Of a DNA stretch of 64,000 nt, positions 9,169 to 17,919 are shown piece by piece. The stretch comes from JANMCE01 sp963791625 (GTDB lineage Bacteria > Actinomycetota > Acidimicrobiia > Acidimicrobiales > Ilumatobacteraceae). The notes beneath the pieces are model-generated. The model was not told where the DNA came from and did not search any database. It saw nothing but the letters and a program-made list of their open reading frames with translations. Location: positions 283,275 through 347,274 of the forward strand of contig CAWBTA010000005.1 of the NCBI GenBank assembly GCA_963791625.1, read 5' to 3'. How positions within the stretch are numbered: the stretch's first letter is position 1; the number at the start of each line of letters is the position of its first letter. Made by a program: the position numbers and the translations under genes.

Positions 9169-9312
9169 TCGGTTCCCCCGTATTCGACCCCACTGCCCCG
9201 GGGCGACAATTTCTGACTGTAGTCGGTTTTTTGTGGACTGCGTTCGTTGTGACGCCTAACGTAGTACCCAGCAGGGAGCGCGCCGACGCCGCTCCTGCCA
9301 AGGGGATGACTG
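9169..9312. promoter_or_regulatory. Divergent promoter region between MetE-like and HpaB-like operons
   Basis: A 144-nt spacer holds the start signals of two divergent operons. A short dyad GACTGTAGTC lies at about 9217-9226, followed by a T-rich stretch. TAACGT around 9258 is a plausible -10 box for the rightward gene, though no good -35 partner is seen. Both flanking genes have purine-rich ribosome binding sites. The layout suggests shared control, but no operator is recognised. Confidence 0.35.
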
Positions 9313-10791
9313 ATGGCAGCACGTAACGGCAAAGAGTTTCTTGAGGGCCTTCGTGACCGACCGCGATGGGTGTCGATTGACGGCCGCCTCATCACCGATG
9401 TCACGACCGACACCGCAACCAAGGGAGCGGCAACATCACTGGCCGAGGTGTTCGACCGCCAGCATGAGTTAGCCGCCGAATGCCTCATCCCCGACGACGA
9501 AACGGGCGAGTCGATCAACATCAGCCACATGCACGCTCGTTCGGTCGACGACCTGCGGCGTCGCGCTCGCGGCCTGACGCGCATCGCAGAACACACAGTC
9601 GGCTTGATGGGACGCACGCCCGACTATATGAACATGAAGTTCGCCAGCCTCGCGGCCACTCATGCCGACTGGGCCGGCGCGGAACAGACCAACACGCACG
9701 GCGAACAGAATCTCGTCGCGTTCCAAAGGCGGTTGCGGCGCGACGACATTTCGCTCACGCACACCATCATCCAGCCGAACATCGACAAACGCACCGACGG
9801 AGCCATCGTGGGCAACAAGGTGACTCTCCACAAGGTGGGAGAAACCGCAGACTCCATCATCGTGCGCGGCGCTCGTATCCTTGCCACGCTCGCCCCGTTC
9901 GCAGATGAACTCGCCGTGTACCCGGCGCTGCCGCTCCCCGACGGTGCCGAAGATTATGCGCTTTCGTTCTCGATCCCGATGGATATCCCCGGACTGAAGT
10001 TCCTCTGCCGGGACTCGGCAGCGATCGATACCAACCCGTTCGACCGGCCCCTATCGAGCCGGTTCGATGAGCAGGATGCGTTCGTGATCTTCGACGATGT
10101 GGAGATTCCTCGCGAGCTGCTCTTTCTCGACGGCGCTCCGGGAACGGTGAAGATCTACAACAGCGTCGGGAAGTCCGGCCTGCGAGACAACATGACCACC
10201 CAGACCACCATTCGGGCGCTCACGAAACTCGAGTTCGCGTACGGCCTCGCTACCCGCATGGCCGAGGCCATTGGCGACCACAGCCCGAGCACGCAAGAAA
10301 TGCTCGGCGAAATCCTGAGCTTCATCGACGTTACGAAGAACGCCATCTTCACCTCGACTGAACAGGGCTACGACATCGGCACGGGCGTGTTCTTCCCGGC
10401 CGGTCGGCCCCTTACTCCGATGCGCTCGCTGCTTGCGGTGTGGTTCCCGCGGGTGAACGAAATCATCACCATGATTGGCAGCCATAACCTTCTGGCTGCG
10501 CCGAGTCTGGCGTTGCTCAACGACCCGGAGTCCCGTCCGCTTATCGATGAATTCCTGCACGGAGCCGACGGCGTCGACGCAGTAGAACGGGCCGCGCTGT
10601 TCCGGTTGGGATGGGAGTTTGTGGGCTCGCAACTCGGCGGCCGTAACGCGCTGTACGAGCGGTTCTACCTCACCTCCGCCGCACGTAACCGCCAGATTTC
10701 GCACATGGCCAATACCGACCGAAGCCGGCCGTATGCGCTGGTCGATGCCATCCTGGCAGCTGGTCGCGACGCGGCCGATGCAACGATCTGA
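9313..10791 (+). CDS. 4-hydroxyphenylacetate 3-hydroxylase family (HpaB-like) protein
   Basis: 492 residues, typical for the FADH2-dependent HpaB oxygenase family (acyl-CoA dehydrogenase-like fold). Visible landmarks are RNGKEFLEGLRDRPRWVSIDG at the N-terminus, the active-site-loop segment LTHTIIQPNIDK (~150), the FDDVEIPRELLFL segment (~258-270) and a C-terminal helical domain. The iron-sulfur cysteines of the related 4-hydroxybutyryl-CoA dehydratase are absent (only two Cys in the protein), so a flavin monooxygenase is preferred. No HpaC-type flavin reductase lies nearby, so reduced flavin must come from elsewhere. RBS AAGGGG precedes the ATG. The next gene starts 13 nt after the stop. Confidence 0.82.
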   Translation: MAARNGKEFLEGLRDRPRWVSIDGRLITDVTTDTATKGAATSLAEVFDRQHELAAECLIPDDETGESINISHMHARSVDDLRRRARGLTRIAEHTVGLMGRTPDYMNMKFASLAATHADWAGAEQTNTHGEQNLVAFQRRLRRDDISLTHTIIQPNIDKRTDGAIVGNKVTLHKVGETADSIIVRGARILATLAPFADELAVYPALPLPDGAEDYALSFSIPMDIPGLKFLCRDSAAIDTNPFDRPLSSRFDEQDAFVIFDDVEIPRELLFLDGAPGTVKIYNSVGKSGLRDNMTTQTTIRALTKLEFAYGLATRMAEAIGDHSPSTQEMLGEILSFIDVTKNAIFTSTEQGYDIGTGVFFPAGRPLTPMRSLLAVWFPRVNEIITMIGSHNLLAAPSLALLNDPESRPLIDEFLHGADGVDAVERAALFRLGWEFVGSQLGGRNALYERFYLTSAARNRQISHMANTDRSRPYALVDAILAAGRDAADATI

Positions 10792-10804
10792 GATTTGGAC
10801 CACG

Positions 10805-11878
10805 ATGGGCATTCCAAGAGCTGATGAGCTTGACCCTGCGTTACTGACCGAACTGCTGCGCTCAAGCGGCTATCTCGACGACATCGCGGCCGTGCGATCG
10901 GCAACGTTCGCTCCGCTCGGTGGAGCCGCTGGCATGATGAGCGAGGTTGTGCGAGGCACCCTTGCCTACGACGGCACCACGTCGGCACCGACGTCGGTCA
11001 TCGTCAAGACAGCAACGTCCGATGAACATCGCCGATTCGTCGCCACCGCCGGAAAGCTCTACCAACGCGAGATTGCGTTCTATACCCACATTGCCCAGGA
11101 GGCGCCGGTGCGAGTGCCCCACTGCATCTACGCCGCCATCGACAACGAGACGAACGACTTCCTGCTCATCCTCGAAGATGTCGGTCGCCAGCGTTCGATC
11201 GATCAGGTGGCGGGTGCCGATGTGGCCGACGCGTTCGCTGCGATAAGGCTCATGGCGAAATGGCATGCCAAATGGTGGGGGCAAGACCTCAGCGAACTGT
11301 CGCAGCATTTCTTCGCGTGGAACGGAGAGTTCAACAAGGCCGCGTTCCCGATGGTCTTCGGAGGGAACTGGCCAGCCGCCAAAGAGCTCTACGGCGCGCG
11401 GCTTCCGGCCGACATCGTGGCGTTCGGCGACCGGTTCGTGGAGCGTAGCGGCGAGATACTCGACGGACTTATGGGTCCCGACACCCTGGTGCATTCCGAT
11501 TTTCGAGCCGACAATCTGCTCTTCGACGGTGACACGCCGATGCTGCTCGACTTCCAAATGTTGTCGGTTGGTTGCGGCATGGTCGACTTCGGCTTCTTCA
11601 TGAGCCAGTCACTTTCCACCGCCACACGTCAAGAGCACTTCGACGACCTACTCTCGGCCTACCTGAGCGAACTGCACGCCCACGGTGTCGATCTGTCCCG
11701 CGAGGTAGCGGTCGACAAGTATCGCCGCGTGCTCGGGTTCGGTCTCGCGTGGCCCGTCGGCCTCGCCGGCTCTTTCGCACAACTCGATGACCGTAGCCAA
11801 GCGTTGGCGCTCTCGATGCTCGACCGGTACGTGCAGGCCATGGTCGACGCCAACGCCGTGGCGGTCTACCAGTCCTAA
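10805..11878 (+). CDS. Phosphotransferase (APH/ecdysteroid-kinase-like) family protein
   Basis: 357 residues with a protein-kinase-like fold of the aminoglycoside phosphotransferase/DUF1679 type. The nucleotide-binding Lys is in SVIVKTA (~60). The catalytic loop is LVHSDFRADNLLFD (~225-238), with the Brenner His-x-Asp and Asn, and the metal-binding Asp is in MLLDFQ (~245). The ATG at 10805 is chosen because it follows the HpaB stop by 13 nt and begins the conserved part; an upstream in-frame start would overlap the neighbour by about 170 nt. Such kinases often accompany acyl-CoA dehydrogenase and hydroxylase genes in actinobacterial catabolic clusters. The substrate is unknown. Confidence 0.8.
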   Translation: MGIPRADELDPALLTELLRSSGYLDDIAAVRSATFAPLGGAAGMMSEVVRGTLAYDGTTSAPTSVIVKTATSDEHRRFVATAGKLYQREIAFYTHIAQEAPVRVPHCIYAAIDNETNDFLLILEDVGRQRSIDQVAGADVADAFAAIRLMAKWHAKWWGQDLSELSQHFFAWNGEFNKAAFPMVFGGNWPAAKELYGARLPADIVAFGDRFVERSGEILDGLMGPDTLVHSDFRADNLLFDGDTPMLLDFQMLSVGCGMVDFGFFMSQSLSTATRQEHFDDLLSAYLSELHAHGVDLSREVAVDKYRRVLGFGLAWPVGLAGSFAQLDDRSQALALSMLDRYVQAMVDANAVAVYQS

Positions 11879-12000
11879 TGGGGATCGACCACTTCGCTTG
11901 AATCTTGGGTGAGGCTAGTTTCGAGCGGTTCCCGAGGCCGCACTTGCGCAGACGCGTGGCACCCATCGCGCAAACCGCCAACTAAGTTGGTAGTCGATAA

Positions 12001-12632
12001 GTTGATGAAGCCGGACGACATCTTCGTCGATTCGCCGACGCACTCGGCCGACACCACGGTGTTGCACTAGGCCCGCAGGCCGATGAGTTGCCCTATCTGC
12101 TGGATCACAGCCCCGAACTGGAGTCGGTTATTCAGCATGTCGTCGACGAGAGCCGCGATCGAAACGGTACCCGGATAGTGCTATCGGGCTCATCGCTGGC
12201 GATCATGGGCGGCCTACTCGACGGCGGGCGTCCACTGCGCGGTCGGGCCGACCTGCAACTTGTGGTGCAGCCGTTCGACTATCGCACCACCGCCGAGTAC
12301 TGGAATGTGTCAGGTCCTGCCGTTGCATTCCGCGCCCACGCCGTCACAGGCGGGTCACCGGGCTACGGCGTCCTTGCGCCGCCGCTCCCGGCCAAGGTCG
12401 ACGCGTTCGGCAAGCCACCGTGCAGGCCATCGGAGAAGCGAAGCTCACAGCCGACGCCGACGCCGTTCACCACCTCGACCGGTGCGCCGAACTCTTGGTG
12501 GCGCGCGGGAACGGTCGGCCCCAGCAGCTGATCGTCTTCTGCGAGACAGCCACTCCGGCGCTTCGCAAGGTCGCCAACCGACGTAGCGACGTTACGATTG
12601 TCGACCTCAAGCGCCTCTACAAAGGCGACTGA
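12001..12632 (+). pseudogene. Remnant of a DUF234-associated archaeal-type AAA ATPase
   Basis: Frame 1 carries the middle of the ATPase: FADALGRHHGVALG, LDHSPELESVIQHVVDES, then RIVLSGSSLAIMGGLL (sensor-1 strand), RPLRGRADLQLVVQPFDYRT and HAVTGGSPGYG. The signal then breaks near 12363-12420 and resumes in another frame with the C-terminal nuclease-like end: AIGEAKLTADADAVHHLDRC ... VTIVDLKRLYKGD. The N-terminal half with Walker A is missing and a stop (TAA) lies at 11998 in frame. The central DUF234 part is deleted as well. This is a truly decayed gene, unlike the single-base frameshifts elsewhere in the window. Confidence 0.7.
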
Positions 12633-12763
12633 CGCATCACATACTGGAACGGTCGTCACCCTGGCGAGCGGACCACGTCATTGCTCCATCCCACAGATCG
12701 TCACGGCCGAACTCGAATGACACGCCCGCCTCGGGTAGGCACAAAGCAACGTTGATTGATGCG

Positions 12764-12801
12764 TGTCACACGGAGGAACGTACGCATTCCTCCGTGTGAC
12801 A
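12764..12801. terminator. Perfect 15-bp inverted repeat (hairpin)
   Basis: Arms at 12764-12778 and 12787-12801 are perfectly complementary (TGTCACACGGAGGAA and its reverse complement), with an 8-nt loop CGTACGCA. It lies 48 nt beyond the stop of the leftward MtfA-like gene and after the ATPase remnant. No T-run follows on either side, so a factor-independent terminator is possible but not typical. A scar of a mobile element is the alternative. Confidence 0.5.
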
Positions 12802-12848
12802 ACGGAGAGCTAAGGCCGCTCGCCGATCGCCGCAGCACAAACAAGGCT

Positions 12849-13592
12849 TCAGCGGGAGGCGGGGTCTTGGCGGTAGAAGTCGGCAAGGGCGCTATAGAGC
12901 GCAGGCTTGGCGGAGGCGAGGTTGCGAGGGGTGCAGAAAAACGTTTCGGTGGCGACCGCGAAGAACTCGGCCGGGTTCGACCACGCGTACGCACCCAAGA
13001 CCTCGTCCGACGGGCGGTGTTCATGGTGTCCGTATTCGTCGGCCAAGAGTGTCGTCCAAGCGCTGAGGCGTGGTCCTCGCAGCGGTGGCGTGCCATCGGC
13101 GGGGCCGTCGCTCATGTCGATCTTGTGAGCGAACTCGTGGATGACGACGTTTTGGCCCGCCTCGGGGTGGCGACTTTCCTGCAACGCAACGTCCCAGGAA
13201 ATCGCCAGGGGCCCGCGGTCGGGAAGGCTGATACCGTCGGTCCAGACCTTGTCGTCGCTGAACGTTCCGGCCGATGGGCCCGAACGCAGCCCGGTCGACA
13301 GGGCCGCAGACGGGCGCACGATGATCGAGTGCACGCGGTCGTAGGCGTCGAGGCCGACGGCAAGAATCGGCAACGCGGCATTGGCCGCAAGCGTGATGGT
13401 GATGTCTGGCCGAAGCGTGAACCCGTTCGCTGCCTCCCAATCCTTGACTCGAATGAGTTCGACAGTGAGGTCGGCCAGGCGTTCGCGCTCGGGTGCGCTC
13501 AATGGTCGGGCCAACGCAACGTTCTGGCCAATGATCGCGTCGAGCTGCTCTCGATCGATGTCCGGGGTGTGGGCGGATCGCCACCAGGGCAT
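12849..13592 (-). CDS. MtfA-like zinc metallopeptidase (M90 family)
   Basis: 247 residues, similar in length to MtfA (~265), a cytosolic gluzincin-fold peptidase. The zinc motif is HEFAH in NVVIHEFAHKIDMSDG (~148-163), with a downstream Glu in NPAEFFAVATETFF (~210-223) as the likely third ligand. The N-terminal WWRS segment and VIVRPSAF-like region agree with the family. In E. coli MtfA acts in glucose-PTS regulation through Mlc, but no Mlc or PTS gene is visible here, so the role is open. It is an isolated gene. Confidence 0.85.
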   Translation of the reverse strand: MPWWRSAHTPDIDREQLDAIIGQNVALARPLSAPERERLADLTVELIRVKDWEAANGFTLRPDITITLAANAALPILAVGLDAYDRVHSIIVRPSAALSTGLRSGPSAGTFSDDKVWTDGISLPDRGPLAISWDVALQESRHPEAGQNVVIHEFAHKIDMSDGPADGTPPLRGPRLSAWTTLLADEYGHHEHRPSDEVLGAYAWSNPAEFFAVATETFFCTPRNLASAKPALYSALADFYRQDPASR

Positions 13593-13723
13593 GTCGGTTC
13601 ACTTTCTTGTCGCCCGTCGGGCTCACACTTCGAGGATAGGCTCCGAGCGCGCCGATATGAGATCGACCAAGCACCGGTCAATTTCCCGACTGCGAGAGGT
13701 GTCCCATGACGGGTCGGCGATGG

Positions 13724-16687
13724 TCAGCCCGCTTGCGCGATGCGCTGCTGAACAAATGTCACGAGGGCGCTCTCGGTGAGGCTGGTGCCTTGTTGCACTG
13801 CCGCGTCGAAGTGTTCTGCACCCAATGCCGCCCTTACCTGCTCGACTGCCTCCGGGAAGTCGTCGGGGTCACCCGGCGCGAACGGGCGCGCCGACGTGGC
13901 CCCGGAGGCGCTGAGCGCGCCGTAAAGAGTGGCGGCCGCGTCGTGATCGCCATATTTCATGAGGAGGTCGATTACGCGGCGAAGGGACAGTCGTAGGCTC
14001 ACCCAGTCTCCGCCGCGGTACCAGGTGTCGATGACGACGCCGGAGCCGGCCAGGGCAGTTCGCAGGTCACCATTACGGGCTTCGAGCCACCAGACCTCCG
14101 TCTGCGCAAAGGCTTCCATCCACCGGTTGCCGACGCTCTGCGCGAGCTGAGCGGCAGTCCGTAGATGACGAAGACTCTCGCCGGGCTCAGACCCCTCCAA
14201 TGCAAGTCCAAGCGCATAGGCGGCGCCGGCTAACGCAGTAGGTGAGCCGCTGGCAGTCGCCGGAGCCTGGGCTTCGCCCGCGAGGATGGCGCCGCGTACC
14301 GTTCGCCCCATGCTGGTTTCGGCCACGGAACGCATGTAGAGCGCGTGAGCGAGCCGTGCCGGTGTCCCTTCGCGCGCGCTGGCCACCATGTGGTCCATCC
14401 ACTCCAAGGCTTCATCCGTCCGTCCGATGTAGAACAGCGTGTTGGCGAGGGCGCGTTCAGCCAGGCCGCTCGAGGAGTGCTCCTTCGTCTGAATGTCGAT
14501 CACACGAAGACCGACATCGAGGCTGGCTTCGAGATCTCCACGGACAAAGTGGCCGTAACTCACAATCGCCATCACGAGTGGGTACCGATGGTGATCCGCA
14601 GCGCCGGGAAGTTCAAGGCAGCTCGTTGCCCATGAACTCAGCTCGTAGCGAATCCGACGAAATCCGAACTCTCTGAGTCCGGCCACGATTCGCAGGGCCG
14701 CATCGACATTGCCGAGACGCACGCTGCGACCGAAGGCAGCGCGGTAGTTGTCGAAATCCGCCTCGATCTGGTGCGACCACCGAGCCTCGTCCGGGCCCGT
14801 CATCCCGACACCAGCACACTCGGCCAGGTCAGCGAACCAGTCAAGATGAGCGTCATCGATACGGTTGGCGCTTTCGAACTCGTTGAGCTGCTCACGACCG
14901 TAGGTGCGGAGGGTTTCCAAGAGCCGATACCTGGTCGGCTCCTGACTGATCCGTTGGACCATCGACTTTTCGACAAGCGCCGAAAGCATTCCGACGATGT
15001 CGGGAGTCACGTGCGGTCCGTCAACAATCGCGGGGTCTGGCTCGGCGCATACCGCCTTCGCAGCGGCCAGATCGAAGCTCCCGGCGAAGACGGCGAGTCG
15101 AGCGAAGAGCACCTGTTCCTCGTGGTTCAATTGTCGGAACGACCACGCAACGGTGTCTCGCAGGGTTCGGTGGCGGCGATCGGCCAATCGCATGCTCGAA
15201 CTAAGAACAACCGAGGGTGTGTCGAGGCGCTCAAGGATCGTCTCGGGTGACAGCGACCGGAACTGCGGGGCAACGAGCTCCAGCGCGAGCGGCAAGCCAT
15301 CCAGGCGGCGGCATATCTCGTTCAGAACCTCTGCGTTGGCTGGCGTGATCACGAAGCCGGGGACGGCGGTGGCGACTCGATCGACAAGGAGGCGCACGGC
15401 CGGAGCACTCTCGATCGCGTCAAGGCTGATGTCGTCCGGTTCGACCGACGACAGTGGAGCGACGGCAAGAACTACCTCGCCGGGGAGCCCGAGTGCCTCG
15501 CGTGAGGTAGTGAGCATACGCACATCCGGACATTGCGCTCGGATGCGATCAAGGAAGGGAACCAGCGCATCGAGCAGATGCTCACAGTTATCGAAGACCA
15601 GGAGTTGCTCGCGCTCGGCGAGGGCGTCGAGCACCGCCCTTTCGATTGTGACGTGCTGGCGAGGTTGGACGTCAAGCGCCGTGGCCAACGCGTCGCTCAA
15701 CAAATTCGGGTTGCTAACGGCCGCGAGTTCGATGAACACCACACCGTTGTGAAAGCCGAGGTCGGTGGCCGCCATTCGACGCGCCAGCCGGGTCTTGCCC
15801 ACGCCACCTGGTCCGGACAACGTGACGAGCTGTGCCCGATCAAGGGCGGTCGCGATCCCTGTCAGATCGTGCTCTCGGCCAACGAGCGGCGTCGGATTGT
15901 CCATCACCAACGGATGCGATCGCCTCGAAATCTTCGGCTCGACGAGTCCGCTCAGTGTGTCGTCATCGGCCAGGATTCGACGCTCGGTCGCCTGGAATGA
16001 CGCCGATGGTTCAAGGCCCATGTCCTCGCGAAGGAGGGCACGAAACTCATTGGCTCGACGAAGCGCCTCGCCCTGGCGGCCATCTCGGTAGAGGGCGATC
16101 ATGAGTTGGCCGACGAAGCATTCGCGCAACGGATACGTGGCGGTCAGACGCTCCAGGTCCCCGATCAAGGACATGTCGCCACCCTTGGCAAGCCGGCTTT
16201 CGATCCAGGCTTCGTTTTGGGTCTGGCGCAACTCATCGAGGCGAACCGCTTCGGGTCGAATCCATTCGTGATCGGCCAAATCTCCAAACGCACGACCTCG
16301 CCACCACGACAGAGCGGCACCAAGAAGATCGGCAGCTGTCGCGGGGTCCGGCTCACTGGTGGCCTGTTTCGTCAGCCGATCAAAGTGATCAACATCGAGC
16401 CCTCCGTCAGCGATCGTGAGTCGATAGCCACCACCGGCCGCAACGATCTCACCGCCGGGCTCGAGCGCACGACGGACGCGAGAGAGGTGGCTCTGCAACG
16501 TTGCGACAGCTGCAGCCGGGGGCTCATCACCCCATAACGCGTCACACAAACGGTCGATCGAAACGACCTCACCGCGATGGGCTGCGAGAACACCTAGGAC
16601 CAGCCGGGGCTTCGGCCCCAAGGTGGCGCGCTCAAGCCCTGGTCCCTCGACGACAACCGGTCCCAAGATCCTCACGAGGAGATCCAT
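13724..16687 (-). CDS. SARP-family transcriptional regulator (DNA-binding + BTAD + NB-ARC + TPR-like)
   Basis: Large AfsR-like activator of 987 residues. Order: OmpR-type winged helix (1-90, with RLCDALWGDEPP and LQSHLSRVRRAL), bacterial transcriptional activation domain (~95-240), NB-ARC ATPase with Walker A GPGGVGKTRLARR (~292) and Walker B LLVFDNCEHLLD (~365). A winged-helix segment and helical repeats extend to the C-terminus. The reading frame continues upstream to 16915, but the conserved DNA-binding domain begins at the ATG at 16687; the GGAGGAG 12 nt before it is rather distant for an RBS. It is divergent from the tautomerase-cupin pair, its likely target. Direct TTGCAA repeats lie in the shared intergenic region. 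Confidence 0.92.
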   Translation of the reverse strand: MDLLVRILGPVVVEGPGLERATLGPKPRLVLGVLAAHRGEVVSIDRLCDALWGDEPPAAAVATLQSHLSRVRRALEPGGEIVAAGGGYRLTIADGGLDVDHFDRLTKQATSEPDPATAADLLGAALSWWRGRAFGDLADHEWIRPEAVRLDELRQTQNEAWIESRLAKGGDMSLIGDLERLTATYPLRECFVGQLMIALYRDGRQGEALRRANEFRALLREDMGLEPSASFQATERRILADDDTLSGLVEPKISRRSHPLVMDNPTPLVGREHDLTGIATALDRAQLVTLSGPGGVGKTRLARRMAATDLGFHNGVVFIELAAVSNPNLLSDALATALDVQPRQHVTIERAVLDALAEREQLLVFDNCEHLLDALVPFLDRIRAQCPDVRMLTTSREALGLPGEVVLAVAPLSSVEPDDISLDAIESAPAVRLLVDRVATAVPGFVITPANAEVLNEICRRLDGLPLALELVAPQFRSLSPETILERLDTPSVVLSSSMRLADRRHRTLRDTVAWSFRQLNHEEQVLFARLAVFAGSFDLAAAKAVCAEPDPAIVDGPHVTPDIVGMLSALVEKSMVQRISQEPTRYRLLETLRTYGREQLNEFESANRIDDAHLDWFADLAECAGVGMTGPDEARWSHQIEADFDNYRAAFGRSVRLGNVDAALRIVAGLREFGFRRIRYELSSWATSCLELPGAADHHRYPLVMAIVSYGHFVRGDLEASLDVGLRVIDIQTKEHSSSGLAERALANTLFYIGRTDEALEWMDHMVASAREGTPARLAHALYMRSVAETSMGRTVRGAILAGEAQAPATASGSPTALAGAAYALGLALEGSEPGESLRHLRTAAQLAQSVGNRWMEAFAQTEVWWLEARNGDLRTALAGSGVVIDTWYRGGDWVSLRLSLRRVIDLLMKYGDHDAAATLYGALSASGATSARPFAPGDPDDFPEAVEQVRAALGAEHFDAAVQQGTSLTESALVTFVQQRIAQAG

Positions 16688-16709
16688 ACAGCCATCATGC
16701 TCCTCCTGC

Positions 16710-16736
16710 TTGCAATGTGCTGCAAGGACGTTGCAA
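16710..16736. promoter_or_regulatory. Candidate SARP operator: three (T/C)TGCAA repeats at 10- and 11-nt spacing
   Basis: TTGCAA occurs at 16710-16715, CTGCAA at 16720-16725 and TTGCAA at 16731-16736, about one helical turn apart. The repeats sit between the regulator start (16687, leftward) and the tautomerase start (16830, rightward). SARP-family proteins are known to bind short direct repeats with about 11-nt period near the -35 region of targets. Autoregulation and control of the divergent pair is inferred. Confidence 0.5.
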
Positions 16737-16829
16737 CGCCGGTGCCAGCTGCATGCCACGAAGCCGCAAGGGGTTCGTTCGACGATGTCTTTGGCAACAA
16801 CGCCAAACAACGAGAAAAGGACGAACAGC

Positions 16830-17060
16830 ATGCCCTTCGTAAACGTCAAACTCATTAAGGGTGTCTTCACACCAGACCAGAAGCGCGAAATGATCACCAA
16901 GCTGACTGACACCATGGTCGGTATCGAGGGCGAATCGATGCGTCAGGTCACCTGGGTGGCCATCGAAGAAGTCGACAGCGGCGACTGGGGAATCGGAGGC
17001 CACAGCCTGACCACCCAGGACGTCAAAGACCTCCAAGCCGGCCGAGTCCACGCATCGTGA
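16830..17060 (+). CDS. 4-oxalocrotonate tautomerase family protein
   Basis: Small tautomerase of 76 residues with the catalytic N-terminal proline exposed after Met removal (MPFVNVKLIKG). The beta-alpha-beta unit and the IGGHSL turn are typical of the family. The ATG at 16830 is fixed by the essential Pro-2; a longer in-frame reading from 16623 would bury it. AAAAGGA lies 8-9 nt upstream. It is followed after 15 nt by the secreted cupin gene and is divergent from the SARP regulator, so the pair is probably a regulated operon. The substrate is unknown. Confidence 0.9.
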   Translation: MPFVNVKLIKGVFTPDQKREMITKLTDTMVGIEGESMRQVTWVAIEEVDSGDWGIGGHSLTTQDVKDLQAGRVHAS

Positions 17061-17075
17061 ACGGAGAGAACTGAC

Positions 17076-17597
17076 ATGAACAAGATCCGCTACGTGCTTG
17101 GTTCGGTCGCGGTCGTTGCGTTCGCCGGAATGGCACTCTCGAACCCCGGTACTGCGACACCCGCTCCGACGCCGGCGCTCTCGGTGCCGGCCCACGATCA
17201 TCACGAGCAGCACAGCAACAACATTGTCTACGGACCGGCGCCGGATGTCTTCCCGCCCGGCGCGGAGATGGCCGTGCTGCAAGGTGACCCAACGGTCGCC
17301 GGACAGATTTTCACCGTTCGATTGCGATTGCCGAACGGCTACATCATTCCTCCGCACTTTCATCCGACCGACGAAAGCGTCACCGTGATCAAAGGCACGT
17401 TCAAAGTGGGGATCGGCGATCACTTTGACAAGGAGGCATTCCTCCCGCCGCTGCAGCGAGGTGACTTCATCGTTGCTCCGGCGAATGCCAATCACTTCGC
17501 CCAGGCGAAGGGACGCACCGAGGTACAGGTCCACGCAATCGGGCCGTTTCAGATGACGTATGTGAACCCCGCCGACGATCCCCGCACCCCCAAGTAG
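17076..17597 (+). CDS. Secreted cupin-domain protein
   Basis: 173 residues. An N-terminal signal peptide (MNKIRYVLGSVAVVAFAGMAL) is followed by a Pro/Ala-rich stretch and a His-rich segment (AHDHHEQHSNN). The cupin core has metal-binding pattern HFHPTDESVTVIKG (~92-105), with two His and a Glu, and a later His in PANANHFAQ (~143). RBS GGAGAG precedes the ATG. It is probably exported and binds a metal. Similar proteins are annotated only as cupin proteins; a role in dealing with a small reactive molecule together with the upstream tautomerase is conjecture. Confidence 0.82.
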   Translation: MNKIRYVLGSVAVVAFAGMALSNPGTATPAPTPALSVPAHDHHEQHSNNIVYGPAPDVFPPGAEMAVLQGDPTVAGQIFTVRLRLPNGYIIPPHFHPTDESVTVIKGTFKVGIGDHFDKEAFLPPLQRGDFIVAPANANHFAQAKGRTEVQVHAIGPFQMTYVNPADDPRTPK

Positions 17598-17626
17598 AAC
17601 CCGGATCAGCGCCCGTCGATCCAGGT

Positions 17627-17657
17627 TGCTGCCACGCCCTTCGTGGGCGTGGCAGCA
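17627..17657 (+). terminator. Rho-independent-type terminator after the tautomerase-cupin operon
   Basis: Perfect 13-bp stem: TGCTGCCACGCCC at 17627-17639 and its complement at 17645-17657, loop TTCGT. A TTTT run follows at 17665-17668. It begins 30 nt after the cupin stop. Confidence 0.8.
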
Positions 17658-17907
17658 GGTCCGCGTTTTGTCCCAAGCGACTTCGGGAGGAAGCGACCTC
17701 GCCCAGCACTGGGTTCGTGCTGTTGGGGTTGATCGTCGCGAATTCCAACTCGAGTGCTGTGTGGCGTTCTCTTGGTCAGAGAGGCCCGAGCGTCCAGCGG
17801 TCCATCGCGACGGGTTGCGTCCGGCAGGAGTGCATAAGGCCTGGACAACAGAGATTTCTTAACAAAGAAACTCGCTCGTGCATATAGCATTCCTATCCGT
17901 TCTTGGG
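17658..17907. other. Intergenic stretch with no recognised gene
   Basis: Part of a 322-nt gap between the cupin gene and the HNH gene. Short open frames on both strands show no family resemblance. The right end is AT-richer and leads into the promoter of the HNH gene. Confidence 0.5.
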
Positions 17908-17913
17908 TACAAT
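17908..17913 (+). promoter_or_regulatory. -10 box TACAAT, leaderless start of the HNH gene
   Basis: TACAAT ends 6 nt before the ATG at 17920, so transcription would begin at or next to the start codon. No Shine-Dalgarno sequence is present. This supports the ATG at 17920 over the upstream in-frame start at 17878. Confidence 0.65.
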
Positions 17914-17919
17914 TGTTCT

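Noticed and set aside
9313..10791. HpaB-like gene as a 4-hydroxybutyryl-CoA dehydratase
   Set aside because: The conserved cluster-binding cysteines and their spacing are missing; only two Cys occur in the whole protein.
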